Below are positions 51,660 to 61,910 of a stretch of DNA of 64,000 nucleotides, one piece after another. A program made the position numbers and the translations under genes. Under the pieces are notes generated by a model. It saw nothing but the letters and a program-made list of their open reading frames with translations, ran no database searches and was not told the DNA's origin. Within the stretch, counting starts at the first letter, position 1; each line of letters begins with the position of its first letter. Origin of the DNA: SCTD01 sp963781675 (GTDB lineage: Bacteria; Actinomycetota; Actinomycetes; Mycobacteriales; SCTD01); assembly GCA_963781675.1 (NCBI GenBank), contig CAWAGF010000002.1, positions 310,001 to 374,000 of the forward strand. The letters are read 5' to 3'.

Positions 51660-52049
51660 GTGCAGGCACCAGCAGGCACCCTCTACCGAGGGCGCGAAGG
51701 CATGTGGAGCTGGGTGGCGCACCGCGTCACCGGCGTCCTGATCTTCTTCTTCCTCTTCGCGCACGTCCTCGACACCGCGCTCGTGCGGGTGTCCCCGGAC
51801 TCGTACAACCGGATCATGGACACCTACAAGACGCCGCTGGTCAACCTCATGGAGGTCGGCCTGGTCGGCGCGGTGCTCTTCCACGCGCTCAACGGGATCC
51901 GGGTGATCCTCATCGACTTCTGGGCCAAGGGCACGCGCTACCAGAAGCAGATGACCTACGTCGTCGTCAGCCTGTTCGTCGTCCTCATGGTGCCGTCGGC
52001 CTACCGCATGGTCGAGCACACCTTCGCCGAGATCTTCGGGAAGGGCTGA
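51660..52049 (+). CDS. sdhC: Succinate dehydrogenase cytochrome b subunit
   Basis: 129 residues from GTG 51660. Membrane anchor and heme b carrier of complex II. GMWSWVAHRVTGVLIFFFLFAHVLDTALV is the first helix with conserved His-Arg; VNLMEVGLVGAVLFHALNGIRVILIDFW the second with the His expected to bind heme; MTYVVVSLFVVLMVPSAYRMVEH the third. Its stop overlaps sdhD (TGATG). It opens the sdhCDAB operon. Confidence 0.94.
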   Translation: MQAPAGTLYRGREGMWSWVAHRVTGVLIFFFLFAHVLDTALVRVSPDSYNRIMDTYKTPLVNLMEVGLVGAVLFHALNGIRVILIDFWAKGTRYQKQMTYVVVSLFVVLMVPSAYRMVEHTFAEIFGKG

Positions 52050-52528
52050 TGACCACCGTCGACTCCACCGGCCAGCTGACGCCCGGCTCGATCGCGCAGC
52101 CGGACAACCAGGACCGCCTGGTCATCGAGAGCCCGCGCACCCGCCGCAAGCGCCCGTCGCAGGGCGCCAGCAAGACCAACTTCGAGATGTACGCGTGGAT
52201 CTTCATGCGCATGTCCGGGATCCTGCTGGTGTTCCTCGTGCTGGGGCACCTGTTCATCATGCTGCTGCTGGACGACGGCGTGCGGCGCGTGAACTTCGGC
52301 TTCGTCGCCGGCCGCTGGGCCTCGCCGTTCTGGCGGACCTGGGACCTGCTGCAGCTCTGGCTCGCGCAGCTGCACGGCACCAACGGCCTGCGCGTGATCA
52401 TCAACGACTACGCCGAGCGGGACCAGACGCGCTTCTGGCTCAAGATGCTGCTCTACACGTCGTCGTTCCTGGTGCTCGTGCTCGGCACCCTCGTGATCTT
52501 CACCTTCGACCCCGACATCACGGGCTAG
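52049..52528 (+). CDS. sdhD: Succinate dehydrogenase membrane anchor subunit
   Basis: 159 residues. A charged N-terminus of about 45 residues precedes three helices: EMYAWIFMRMSGILLVFLVLGHLFIMLLL, a middle segment with RTWDLLQLWLAQLHGTNGLRVIINDYAER, and MLLYTSSFLVLVLGTLVIFTF. The H-G-x-N-G-L-R and ND-Y segment lines the quinone site in this family. Overlaps sdhC and lies 12 nt before sdhA. Confidence 0.93.
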   Translation: MTTVDSTGQLTPGSIAQPDNQDRLVIESPRTRRKRPSQGASKTNFEMYAWIFMRMSGILLVFLVLGHLFIMLLLDDGVRRVNFGFVAGRWASPFWRTWDLLQLWLAQLHGTNGLRVIINDYAERDQTRFWLKMLLYTSSFLVLVLGTLVIFTFDPDITG

Positions 52529-52540
52529 GGAGCGGCAGCC

Positions 52541-55065
<2,525 letters not shown>

Positions 55066-55079
55066 CCGCTGCACGTCCG

Positions 55080-55110
55080 AGGGCCGTCACCCGCGTGGGG
55101 TGGCGGCCCT
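55080..55110 (+). terminator. sdhCDAB operon terminator
   Basis: A 13-bp stem pairs AGGGCCGTCACCC (55080-55092) with GGGTGGCGGCCCT (55098-55110), one G-U pair, around a GCGTG loop, followed by TTGT. This is the strongest hairpin noticed in the window. The 150 bases beyond, up to 55260, hold nothing I can support. Confidence 0.85.
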
Positions 55111-55260
55111 TGTCCGTGGTGCTGGCTCCGCGCGGTGGCCGGCTCGCGCACGCCGCTGACCAGACGACCGGCAGCCGTGTGGAGCGCGCACTGGCGGGTG
55201 CGCGCCAGCTGACAGCCAGAACAGCGCGGCCGCGACGGCCGCTCTGGTGCGCAGGAGAGC

Positions 55261-56640
55261 TCAGAAGCCGAACAGCTTGCCGATCGCTGAGAACACGGCG
55301 TCGAACGTCCTGGCGATCGGGTTGCTGGGTCCGTCGGCAGTGGACTTCTGCCAGAAGAGCGCATGGGCGCCGGTGAACCTGTCGTCGACCAGCGGCCTCT
55401 TGCCCCACAGGTACGGCACGAACACGTCGGTCCGGTCGACGCCCACGGTCAAGCGGGAGTCGAAGCCCATCACCAGGTTCTGGTCCATCCTGGTGGAACC
55501 GCCCCTCGGGCTCGTCGCCACGACATCGCCGCTGCCCTGGACGATCAGGCTGCCGGTGCCCGCGAACATGATGTAGCGCACCTGCCACCTGGCGAAGGAC
55601 TGGATGCCCCACCGCCAGCGCGTCTCCAGGTCCGGTGCGCCGATGACGCCCACGACGTGCTTCGGCTGCATGACCAAGCCCGGGTGGTCCGTGAAGTCGA
55701 TGCGCATCAGGTACGAGTCGGGGTCATCGGGCTTCCCCAGCGTCGCCGAGCTGCCGCCCTCGTCTCCGGTGACCCGGCTCAGTCCGTACAGCCCAGCCGC
55801 GAAGCTGATGAACGGCGATCTCCAGTCGTAGAGGAGTCGGCTGCGAACCGGGCCTTGCACGGGACGTACGTACTCCGATCGCGCGGACAACACCTCGCCT
55901 GCACCCAGCTCGATCGTCAGGGTCCGCTCGGCAGCGGTGGTGCGAAGGTCGGCGGTGGCGTTCTCCGATCCAGCCGCCAGGTGGATCGTCTTGCGCGCCC
56001 GACTCACCACCGGCATCAGCAGGAAGTAGCTGATGACGCGCAGGAGTGCGGGCGTGACGATCACGAGCACGGCGGTGGCCGCCAGCCGCTTCCAGGACTT
56101 CGACCACCGGCTGAGCGCCCGTCCCCCCAGGGACTTCTTGGCGTCCGTCAAGCGCTTCTCTTCGGCCGCCTTCTCGTCCAGCTGCTTCTTCTTGTTGTCG
56201 ATCTGACTTCCGAGGACGACGTCCCTGGCCCCGACCGTCCCTCGTTCGAGGGTCGTCACCGCCTCGTCCAGCTCCTCGACCGCCTTCTGAGCGGCCTTGC
56301 AGCCGCTTCCAGGTGTCACGGCGTCGACGAGCTTCTTCCGGAAGCTGCAGAGGTCCTCCTTCTTGTTGCGCGCATCCGCGAGCTCGGCCCGCTTTGCCTT
56401 CAGCGCCTCTTCCGCTTGGCGCTGGGCTTGCGCGGCAGCGCTCTCCAACTCCCTGAGCTGCTCCTCGAGAAGCGCCTTGTCAGCAGTCACCTGTGGCAGT
56501 CGCTTCTGATCCGCCACGGCGTCCCGGGTGGTCTTGAAGGCCTCGCTGAGCAGGAAGAGGAGGCCGAACAAGGTCAGCAAGGCCACGAACAGACCCAGCT
56601 TCCTCAGCACGAAGCCGAGAACAGCCGACATCAGACGCAT
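55261..56640 (-). CDS. Membrane protein with long coiled coil and beta-rich C-terminal domain, unknown function
   Basis: 459 residues from ATG 56640; TAGGTT ends 7 nt upstream, and the frame beyond it is non-family-like. Layout: membrane helix about 10-30 (LRKLGLFVALLTLFGLLFLLSEAF), a coiled coil about 35-175 rich in Ala, Glu, Lys and Gln (LEEQLRELESAAAQAQRQAEEALKA), containing two Cys (LCSFRKK, GSGCKAA), a second helix near 185-210 (LAATAVLVIVTPALLRVISYFLLMPV), then a beta-rich domain with SYLMRIDFTDHPGLVMQPKHVVGVIG and MFAGTGSLIVQGSGDVVATSPRGGS. The last stretch faintly resembles AIM24-like domains, a weak guess. Codons are visibly less GC-biased than in neighbours, suggesting horizontal origin. 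Confidence 0.75.
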   Translation of the reverse strand: MRLMSAVLGFVLRKLGLFVALLTLFGLLFLLSEAFKTTRDAVADQKRLPQVTADKALLEEQLRELESAAAQAQRQAEEALKAKRAELADARNKKEDLCSFRKKLVDAVTPGSGCKAAQKAVEELDEAVTTLERGTVGARDVVLGSQIDNKKKQLDEKAAEEKRLTDAKKSLGGRALSRWSKSWKRLAATAVLVIVTPALLRVISYFLLMPVVSRARKTIHLAAGSENATADLRTTAAERTLTIELGAGEVLSARSEYVRPVQGPVRSRLLYDWRSPFISFAAGLYGLSRVTGDEGGSSATLGKPDDPDSYLMRIDFTDHPGLVMQPKHVVGVIGAPDLETRWRWGIQSFARWQVRYIMFAGTGSLIVQGSGDVVATSPRGGSTRMDQNLVMGFDSRLTVGVDRTDVFVPYLWGKRPLVDDRFTGAHALFWQKSTADGPSNPIARTFDAVFSAIGKLFGF

Positions 56641-56647
56641 GGGCGGA

Positions 56648-56653
56648 AACCTA
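56648..56653 (-). promoter_or_regulatory. Probable -10 box of the coiled-coil membrane gene
   Basis: Minus-strand TAGGTT, 7 nt from ATG 56640. The 225 bases upstream to 56878 contain a short palindrome at 56726-56740 and no gene I can support. Confidence 0.45.
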
Positions 56654-56878
56654 GGCGCTCCGGCACCGCGGAACGGGTGAACCGGCGAAGCGCTTCCGCA
56701 GCCTCGCTGGGGGACGCGGTGAGGCACCGCACAATGCGGTCGTCTGGATGAGAGCTAGGCGCTTCTCCATCGAGCTGGCTGTTCTTGTCGACAGCCGCTG
56801 CGCACAGTGATCGCGCCCGTCCCGCGTCGCGCACGTCGGCTGACGGGTGCACGCGACCGGGAGCCGCGCTGCCCTTCC

Positions 56879-57391
56879 CTAAGCGGAGTTGCTGAAGACG
56901 AGCAGGGTGCTGGTGGCGGTGGCGACGGTCTTCCCGGAGGCGTCGCTGATGGAGCCCTCGGCGAAGGCGACCCTGCGGCCAGGCTTCACGACCGCCCCCT
57001 GAGCCAGGAGCGGTCCGCTCGTGCCGTGGACGGGGCGCAGGTAGCTCACCTTGATCTCGATCGAGGTGTAGCCGCTGCCGACCGGCAGCGTGGAGTGGAC
57101 GGCACAGCCGACCACGGTGTCGAGCAGGGTGCAGACGAGGCCGCCGTGCACGACGCCGATGGGGTTGTACGCCGACTCGTCGAGCTCGCACGTGAACTCG
57201 ACGCGACCGGGCTCGACGTCGTTGATGCCCATCTGGAACAGCTGGCTGATCGGCGGCGGCGGAAGGACCCCGTCGCGCACGGCCTGGAGGAGCTCGAGAC
57301 CGCTCATCGACAGGCCGGCCGCAGCGACCTGCATCGGGTCGTACCAGGTGACGGTGCGGCTGCGCGCCTCACCCCAGGACGGGTCAGCCAC
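56879..57391 (-). CDS. PaaI-family hotdog thioesterase
   Basis: 170 residues from GTG 57391, overlapping the end of the HxlR gene by 8 bp. The hotdog core shows YNPIGVVHGGLVCTLLDTVVGCAVHSTL (conserved H-G-G and helix Asp), YTSIEIKVSYLRPVHGTSGPLLAQGAVVKPGRRVAFAEGSISDASGKTVATATSTLLVF. An N-terminal extension of about 45 residues (TVTWYDPMQVAAAGLSMSGLELLQAV) is common in actinobacterial members. Hydrolyses acyl- or aryl-CoA thioesters. Co-transcription with the regulator suggests a detoxification or aromatic-degradation context. Confidence 0.9.
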   Translation of the reverse strand: MADPSWGEARSRTVTWYDPMQVAAAGLSMSGLELLQAVRDGVLPPPPISQLFQMGINDVEPGRVEFTCELDESAYNPIGVVHGGLVCTLLDTVVGCAVHSTLPVGSGYTSIEIKVSYLRPVHGTSGPLLAQGAVVKPGRRVAFAEGSISDASGKTVATATSTLLVFSNSA

Positions 57392-57872
57392 GAGGACGCT
57401 CCTGGAGCGCTCGGCCCGCGTCGGTCAGGACCCGCTCGACCGGGGAATCCTCGAGCGAGCGTGCGCACGTGCGGCACGTCCAGGCGAGGTCGGCGCGATG
57501 GCCGTCGTGGTGCAGCTCGACGGGAGGTGCGTCCGCGACCCAGCGGTCTCCCCACTGCAGCAGCGCCTGCAGGACCGGCAGCAGGTCGCGGCCGCTCGTC
57601 GTGAGGTGGTAACCCGAGCGCGGCGGAGCGGTGCTGTAGGGGCGTCGTTCGAGGACCCCAAGGCCGACGAGGTCGTTCAGGCGCATCGTCAGCCGGTCCC
57701 GCGGGGCGCCGGTGCCGCGGGCGATGTCGGTGAAGCGGTGCGAGCCGAGCGCCACCTCCCGCACGACCAGCAGCGACCAGCGGTCGCCGACGACCTCGAG
57801 CGCCCCGGCGATCGAGCAGGGCCGGCCGGGCAGCTCGGCAAGGGAGGGAGTCACCGGAGAAGGTTTGCACAT
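57384..57872 (-). CDS. HxlR-family winged-helix regulator
   Basis: 162 residues from ATG 57872, or 156 from GTG 57854. The HxlR domain is clear: CSIAGALEVVGDRWSLLVVREVALGSHRFTDIARGTGAPRDRLTMRLNDLVGLGVLERRPYS, with YHLTTSGRDLLPVLQALLQWGDRW. The first Cys lies at the usual redox or ligand-sensing position. A C-terminal extension has a C-x-x-C (WTCRTCARSLED), usual in longer actinobacterial members. It faces an MFS pump gene across a short intergenic region, the classic layout for a local repressor, and precedes the thioesterase in the same transcript. Confidence 0.92.
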   Translation of the reverse strand: MCKPSPVTPSLAELPGRPCSIAGALEVVGDRWSLLVVREVALGSHRFTDIARGTGAPRDRLTMRLNDLVGLGVLERRPYSTAPPRSGYHLTTSGRDLLPVLQALLQWGDRWVADAPPVELHHDGHRADLAWTCRTCARSLEDSPVERVLTDAGRALQERPRG

Positions 57873-57877
57873 CAAAC
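57863..57877. promoter_or_regulatory. Inverted repeat at the HxlR start, candidate operator
   Basis: GTTTG (57863-57867) and CAAAC (57873-57877) flank CACAT. The repeat spans the proposed ATG and lies between the divergent HxlR and MFS genes, next to TAGCGT (57888-57893) on the MFS side. Low-GC palindromes of this size are typical HxlR sites. Confidence 0.45.
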
Positions 57878-57932
57878 TCACTCGGTCTAGCGTCACCTCG
57901 GTTCGACTTCCGAACCGTCCCAGGAGGCTGCC

Positions 57933-59367
57933 GTGCCCGACGTCCCGAGCGACACGTCCTCCGCCGCGTCGGCGGCTCCGCCACGACCTGCGTACGCCGG
58001 TGCCGGTCTGCCGCCCTACGCGGCGCGCACGCTCCGGGTTGCCGCCGGCGCGACGCTGCTCGTCCTGGTCGCCTTCGTCACCCCGCTCGGGACCGGGGCG
58101 CGCACCGCCGCTTCGCTCGAGGCAGGACCTGCCGTCGTCCCGTGGCTGCTCAGCGCCATGTCGCTCGGTCTCGCGATGGCGCTGCTCCCGGCCGGTGCGC
58201 TGGCCGACGACGTCGGCCGCCGACGGACCCTGGTGGTCGGGCTCCTCGTGCTGGCCGCAGGCTCGCTCGCCTGCGCGGTGACGACCGATGACCTGCTGTT
58301 CGTGGCAGGCCGCGTCTGACCGGGCTCGGCGGGGGCGCCGTCCTCGCCTGCGCGCTGGGCGTGATCGCGCACGCCTTCCCGCCGGGGCCGCACCGGGGCC
58401 GCGCCACGGGGGTGTGGGGTGCGAGCGTCGGTGGCGGCATCGCGGTCGGAGGGCTCGTGACCGCGGTGATCGACCGGGGCGAGAGCTGGCGCGGCAGCTA
58501 CCTCGTGCTCGCCGTGCTCGCGCTCCTGCTCGCCGTCGCGGCACGACGGCTGCTCGTCGAGTCACGCGCCGCCGTGCGGCGCCGGCCGGACGTCCTCGGC
58601 GCGCTGCTGCTGGGCATCGGCCTCGCCTGCCTGCTGGCGGCCCTGGTGGAGGGTCGCGGCGGCGCGAGCGCGACGGTTGCGGGGCTGCTCGGCGCAGCGT
58701 CCGTGCTCCTCGTCGGCTTCGTGGTCCAGGAGTCGCGGACCCTCGAACCGATGATCGACCTCGCGCTGTTCCGGTCCCGGCCCTTCCTCGCAGCGACGAC
58801 GGGCGCACTGGCGAGCGGACTCGGCGCGACGTCCCTGGGTGCCCTTGCCCCCACCGTCGTGCAGGGCGGCTTGCAGGAGAGCCTGCTGACCGCGTCGCTG
58901 CTGGTCCTGCTGTTCGCGGGCAGCAGCGTCGTGGCATCGCTTCGGGTCAGCAGGCTGCCTGCGCACTGGACCAGCCGGCACCTGCTGATCGGCGGTCTGC
59001 TCGGGGTGGCGGCCGGGCAGCTGATGCAGGTGGGTCTGTCCGCCGACTCCTCGACGCTGCGGCTCGTGCCCGGCACCCTGGCCGTCGGCGTCTGCTTCGG
59101 CGTGCTCAACGCCACGGTCGGCCGTGAAGCCGTCGCCAGCGTCCCCCGGAGCGGGCGGCGATGGGCAGCGGTGCGAACAACACCGCCCGCTACGTCGGAT
59201 CGGCCATCGGCATCAGCCTGGTGGCCGTCGTCCTGTCCGGCAGCGAACCCGCCGGCACCCCCGCCGGGATCCTGTCCGGCTGGAGCACCGCTGCGGTACT
59301 GACCGCCTCCCTGTCCCTCGCCGGCGCGCTCGTGATCACCGCACTGCGGCCCCGCAGGATCGCCTAG
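57933..59367 (+). pseudogene. MFS efflux transporter, disrupted by two single-base deletions
   Basis: GTG 57933 with CAGGAGG 5 nt upstream. Frame 1 gives a Ser/Ala-rich start, VAAGATLLVLVAFVTPLG and ALLPAGALADDVGRRRTLVVG (motif A), then stops after LLFVAGRV. One base missing near 58316 leads into GLGGGAVLACALGVIAHAFP, through many helices to VCFGVLNATVGREAVASVP. A second lost base in a C-run near 59148 leads to MGSGANNTARYVGSAIGISLVAVVLSG and the end at 59367. Rejoined, it gives about 478 residues, a normal MFS pump. Divergent from the HxlR regulator, its probable controller. Confidence 0.88.
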
Positions 59368-59431
59368 GGCCAGGCGGGGAGCACAACGCCTGCGGCGGCG
59401 CCCATCCTGCTGGCGGGCTCTGCGAGATCGT

Positions 59432-59653
59432 TCAGTCGGCGCGGCGCCAGGCGCGGACGCCCAGCACGACCAGCGCGAGCCCCAGCGCCATCGACACGAC
59501 GGCCAGCCCGACGTGCACGAGCAGGTACGCCGTCGGGCCGTCGTCGAAGGCCCGCTCGTCCGTGGCGACGACCCGCACGAAGTTCGGCCAGACCAGCAGC
59601 GGCCACGCGCCGGCCAGCACGAGCAGGGCAGCAGCACGGCGGGAGAGCGTCAC
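59432..59653 (-). CDS. SCO4848-family small membrane protein
   Basis: 73 residues from GTG 59653 (VTLSRRAAALLVLAGAWPLLVWPNFVRVV); GTG 59671 would add six residues. Two helices flank ATDERAFDDGPTAYLLVHVGLAVVSMALGLALVVLG, where F-D-D-G-x-P-T-A-Y-x-x-V-H is the family signature as I recall it. Function unknown. In streptomycetes this gene sits beside the D-Ala carboxypeptidase gene, as here. Starts are 54 bp apart, divergent. Confidence 0.8.
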   Translation of the reverse strand: MTLSRRAAALLVLAGAWPLLVWPNFVRVVATDERAFDDGPTAYLLVHVGLAVVSMALGLALVVLGVRAWRRAD

Positions 59654-59693
59654 CGGCCCAGTGTCGGTCACCGGTCGGACGCCGTCGCGGCGG

Positions 59694-59699
59694 TAGCGT
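59694..59699 (+). promoter_or_regulatory. Probable -10 box of the D-Ala carboxypeptidase gene
   Basis: TAGCGT ends 7 nt before GTG 59707, consistent with a leaderless mRNA. Confidence 0.45.
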
Positions 59700-59706
59700 C
59701 CGCGAG

Positions 59707-60859
59707 GTGCGCACCCGCCTGCTCGCTGCCGTCCTCGTGGGCCTGGTGGCCGGCGCCGGGCCCGCCCTCGCCGGCACCGACGGGTCTGACCCGGTCGGCG
59801 GTGACCGCCTCGGCACGACCGGCACCGTCGTCGACGAGGACGCCCCCGACCTGCCGGACGGCCTGACCGGCCGCGAGCTGGCTGGTCGCCGACCTCGACA
59901 GCGGGAAGGTGCTGGCCGCCAAGGACCCGCACGGCCGCTTCGCCCCGGCGAGCACCCTCAAGACGCTCACCGCGGTCACCCTCATCCCGGTGCTCGAGCC
60001 CGACCTCAAGGTCGTGCCGACGTACGACGACATCGCGGTCGACGGCAGCAAGGTCGGGCTCGTGGAGCGCGTCGGCTACCCCGTGCACGAGCTGTTCAGC
60101 GCGATGATGATGGTCTCCGGCAACGACGCGGCCAACGTGCTCGCCTCGGCCGCCGGCGGCCAGCAGGCCACCGCCACGCTGATGAACGACAAGGCCCGCA
60201 GCCTGCACGCGCTGGACACCCACGCCGTGAACCCGCACGGCCTGGACGCCGACGGGCAGGTGAGCTCGTCGTACGACCTGGCGCTCATCGCCCGCGCCGG
60301 CATGGCCGACCCGGCGTTCGCGGCGTACGTCTCGGCGAAGAAGGGCAGCGTCAGCGCGCCCGGCTCGGCACGCCTCGAGATCTACACGAAGAACAAGCTG
60401 CTCAAGAACTACGAGGGCGCGCTCGGCATCAAGAACGGCTACACGACCCGCTCGCGCGCGAGCTTCGTCGGCGCGGCCGAGCGCGACGGGCGGCGGCTCG
60501 TGGTGACGCTCATGAAGGCCGACCCGAAGGTCTGGGCCGAGGCCGAGAAGCTGCTCGACTGGGGCTTCGCCGCCGCGGGTGACGCCGACCCGGTGGGCGA
60601 GCTCGTGGACGCCGAGCCGACCGCTGCCGAGAAGGCCGTGCAGGTCGCCGATCAGGCGTTCGGCACGGCCAGCGACCGCGCGGACGGCAGCACGGACGGC
60701 ACCGGCGTCGGCACCACGCTGGCCGGCATGGGGCTGGCGGCCGCCGCGCTGCTGGCGGTCCGGCACCGGCCCGGTCCGCGGCCGCCGGCGCGGGCACCTG
60801 CACGTCGCCCGGTGCCGGCGCAGCGGCCGGTCCCGCAGCGGGTCCCGGCGCGCCGGTAG
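59707..60859 (+). pseudogene. D-alanyl-D-alanine carboxypeptidase, one frameshift near the N-terminus
   Basis: GTG 59707 opens a signal peptide (MRTRLLAAVLVGLVAGAGPALA) and a linker; the frame is lost near 59870 and resumes as SWLVADLDSGKVLAAKDPHGRFAPASTLKTLTAVTL. One base too many (or two too few) explains it. Peptidase S11 motifs are intact: S-T-L-K with the nucleophile Ser, SGNDAAN, and KNGYTTRSRASFVGAA where the usual K-T-G is K-N-G, a variant known in actinomycetes. A C-terminal helix (LAGMGLAAAALLAV) anchors the enzyme. It trims stem pentapeptides of peptidoglycan. Confidence 0.9.
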
Positions 60860-60871
60860 TCCCGCGCGGGC

Positions 60872-60877
60872 GCTAGC
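60872..60877. repeat. Left target-site duplication of the IS481-family element
   Basis: GCTAGC directly precedes the left inverted repeat; the same six bases follow the right one at 61905-61910. It fits the N-CTAG-N, 6-bp duplication known for IS481. Confidence 0.8.
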
Positions 60878-60898
60878 TGTAGTTCCCAGTGACGTTGT

Positions 60899-61816
60899 TC
60901 AGGCGGCGAGGACGCTGATGGGCGGCTTGTGGCCGAGGCTGCCGTGCAGTCGCGTGTGGTTGTAGTGCTGCAGCCATCGTGGCAGTTGGCGGGCGCGGGC
61001 GGTGCTGGTGGGGTAGCTCTGGCCGTAGGCCCACTCGCGGAGCAAGGTCTGGATGAACCGTTCCGCCTTGCCGTTGGTGCGTGGCCGGTAGGGCCTGGTC
61101 TTGATGTGGACCAGGCCGCGCTGGGTGCAGTGCTGGGCCCACAGGTCTGAGACGTAGGCCGAGCCGTTGTCGGTCAGCAGCTCCTTGACGACGACGCCGT
61201 GCGCGGCGAACCAGGCGATCGCGCGTTCGAGGAAGCCGACGGTGACCTTGGCGGTCTGGTTGGGCAGGACCTCGACGTAGGCCAGCCGGCTGGTGTCGTC
61301 GACCGCGACGTGGACGGCCTCCCATCCGGCCCCGCGGGTGCGGCGTCCGGCGCCGTGGCCCAGGGCTCGCTTGCCGGGCTTGCTGAACCGGCCAAGGACT
61401 TTGATGTCCAGGTGGATCAGCTCGCCGGGATGGCGGCGGCAGTACCGGTTCGGTGGCTCGAGCGGTTCGAGCTTGCTGAGCCGGTTCAGGCCCAGCCGCT
61501 TCAAGACTGCGCAGACCGTCGAGACGGCCATCTTCAGCAGCGCCGCGATCACCGAGCTGGTCTTGCGCAGCCGCCGCAACCGCTCGATCACCGCCACGAC
61601 CTTGCGCGGTGTGCGGGTCGGGCTGGAGTGCGGCTGAGAGGACCGGTCGGTCATCGGCTCGTGCGCGTCATAGCGCGCGAGCCAGCGGTAGGCCGTGCGC
61701 TCGGAGACGTTCGCGGCGAAGGCTGCGTCAGCGACGGTCCAGCCCTCCAGTCGGATCCGTTCGCAGAGCAGTTGCCGGCCAAGCGGGGACAGTCGGGCGT
61801 TAGCGTGCAGGGACAT
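60899..61816 (-). CDS. IS481-family transposase
   Basis: 305 residues from ATG 61816 with AAGGAG 5 nt upstream. N-terminal helix-turn-helix (LEGWTVADAAFAANVSERTAYRWLARY), a second one about 75-110 (TSSVIAALLKMAVSTVCAVLKRLGL), then the integrase core: Asp in ELIHLDIKVLGRF, Asp in VVKELLTDNGSAYVSDLWAQH, Glu in PRTNGKAERFIQTLLREWAY. The DDE triad is complete, so the enzyme appears active. The C-terminus has QHYNHTRLHGSLGHKPPISVL. Start preferred over 61852 because the hairpin and ribosome-binding site point to 61816. Confidence 0.95.
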   Translation of the reverse strand: MSLHANARLSPLGRQLLCERIRLEGWTVADAAFAANVSERTAYRWLARYDAHEPMTDRSSQPHSSPTRTPRKVVAVIERLRRLRKTSSVIAALLKMAVSTVCAVLKRLGLNRLSKLEPLEPPNRYCRRHPGELIHLDIKVLGRFSKPGKRALGHGAGRRTRGAGWEAVHVAVDDTSRLAYVEVLPNQTAKVTVGFLERAIAWFAAHGVVVKELLTDNGSAYVSDLWAQHCTQRGLVHIKTRPYRPRTNGKAERFIQTLLREWAYGQSYPTSTARARQLPRWLQHYNHTRLHGSLGHKPPISVLAA

Positions 61817-61870
61817 CGGGCTCCTTGCGGTGAGGCGACTAGACACCTCCAATCCTCAAGGAGCCCGATG
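61814..61870 (-). promoter_or_regulatory. Hairpin sequestering the transposase start in read-through transcripts
   Basis: CATCGGGCTCCTT (61814-61826) and AAGGAGCCCGATG (61858-61870) are perfect 13-bp complements with a 31-nt loop. The downstream arm contains the transposase Shine-Dalgarno and ATG. Leftward transcripts entering from yihY include both arms and would hide the start; a transcript beginning in the loop would not. The same arrangement protects IS10 and IS50 from outside activation. Confidence 0.7.
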
Positions 61871-61904
61871 CTCAAAGCCCTGACGAACCTCCGTGGGAAC
61901 TACA

Positions 61905-61910
61905 GCTAGC
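61905..61910. repeat. Right target-site duplication of the IS481-family element
   Basis: GCTAGC, matching the left copy at 60872-60877. It contains the yihY stop codon (CTA on the plus strand at 61906-61908). Confidence 0.8.

Larger units (their letters stand above)
60878..61904 (-). mobile_element. Complete IS481-family insertion sequence, 1027 bp
   Basis: Terminal inverted repeats of about 24 bp: the left starts TGTAGTTCCCAGTGACG and the right, reverse-complemented, starts TGTAGTTCCCACGGAGG, identical for 11 bp and about 18 of 24 overall. One intact leftward transposase gene fills the element, and its stop codon lies in the left repeat. Perfect 6-bp GCTAGC duplications flank it, so insertion is recent. 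It sits between the D-Ala carboxypeptidase and yihY genes, exactly at the yihY stop codon. Confidence 0.93.

Noticed and set aside
60929..61909. Plus-strand ORFs inside the IS element
   Set aside because: Shadows of the DDE transposase; no catalytic or DNA-binding motif.
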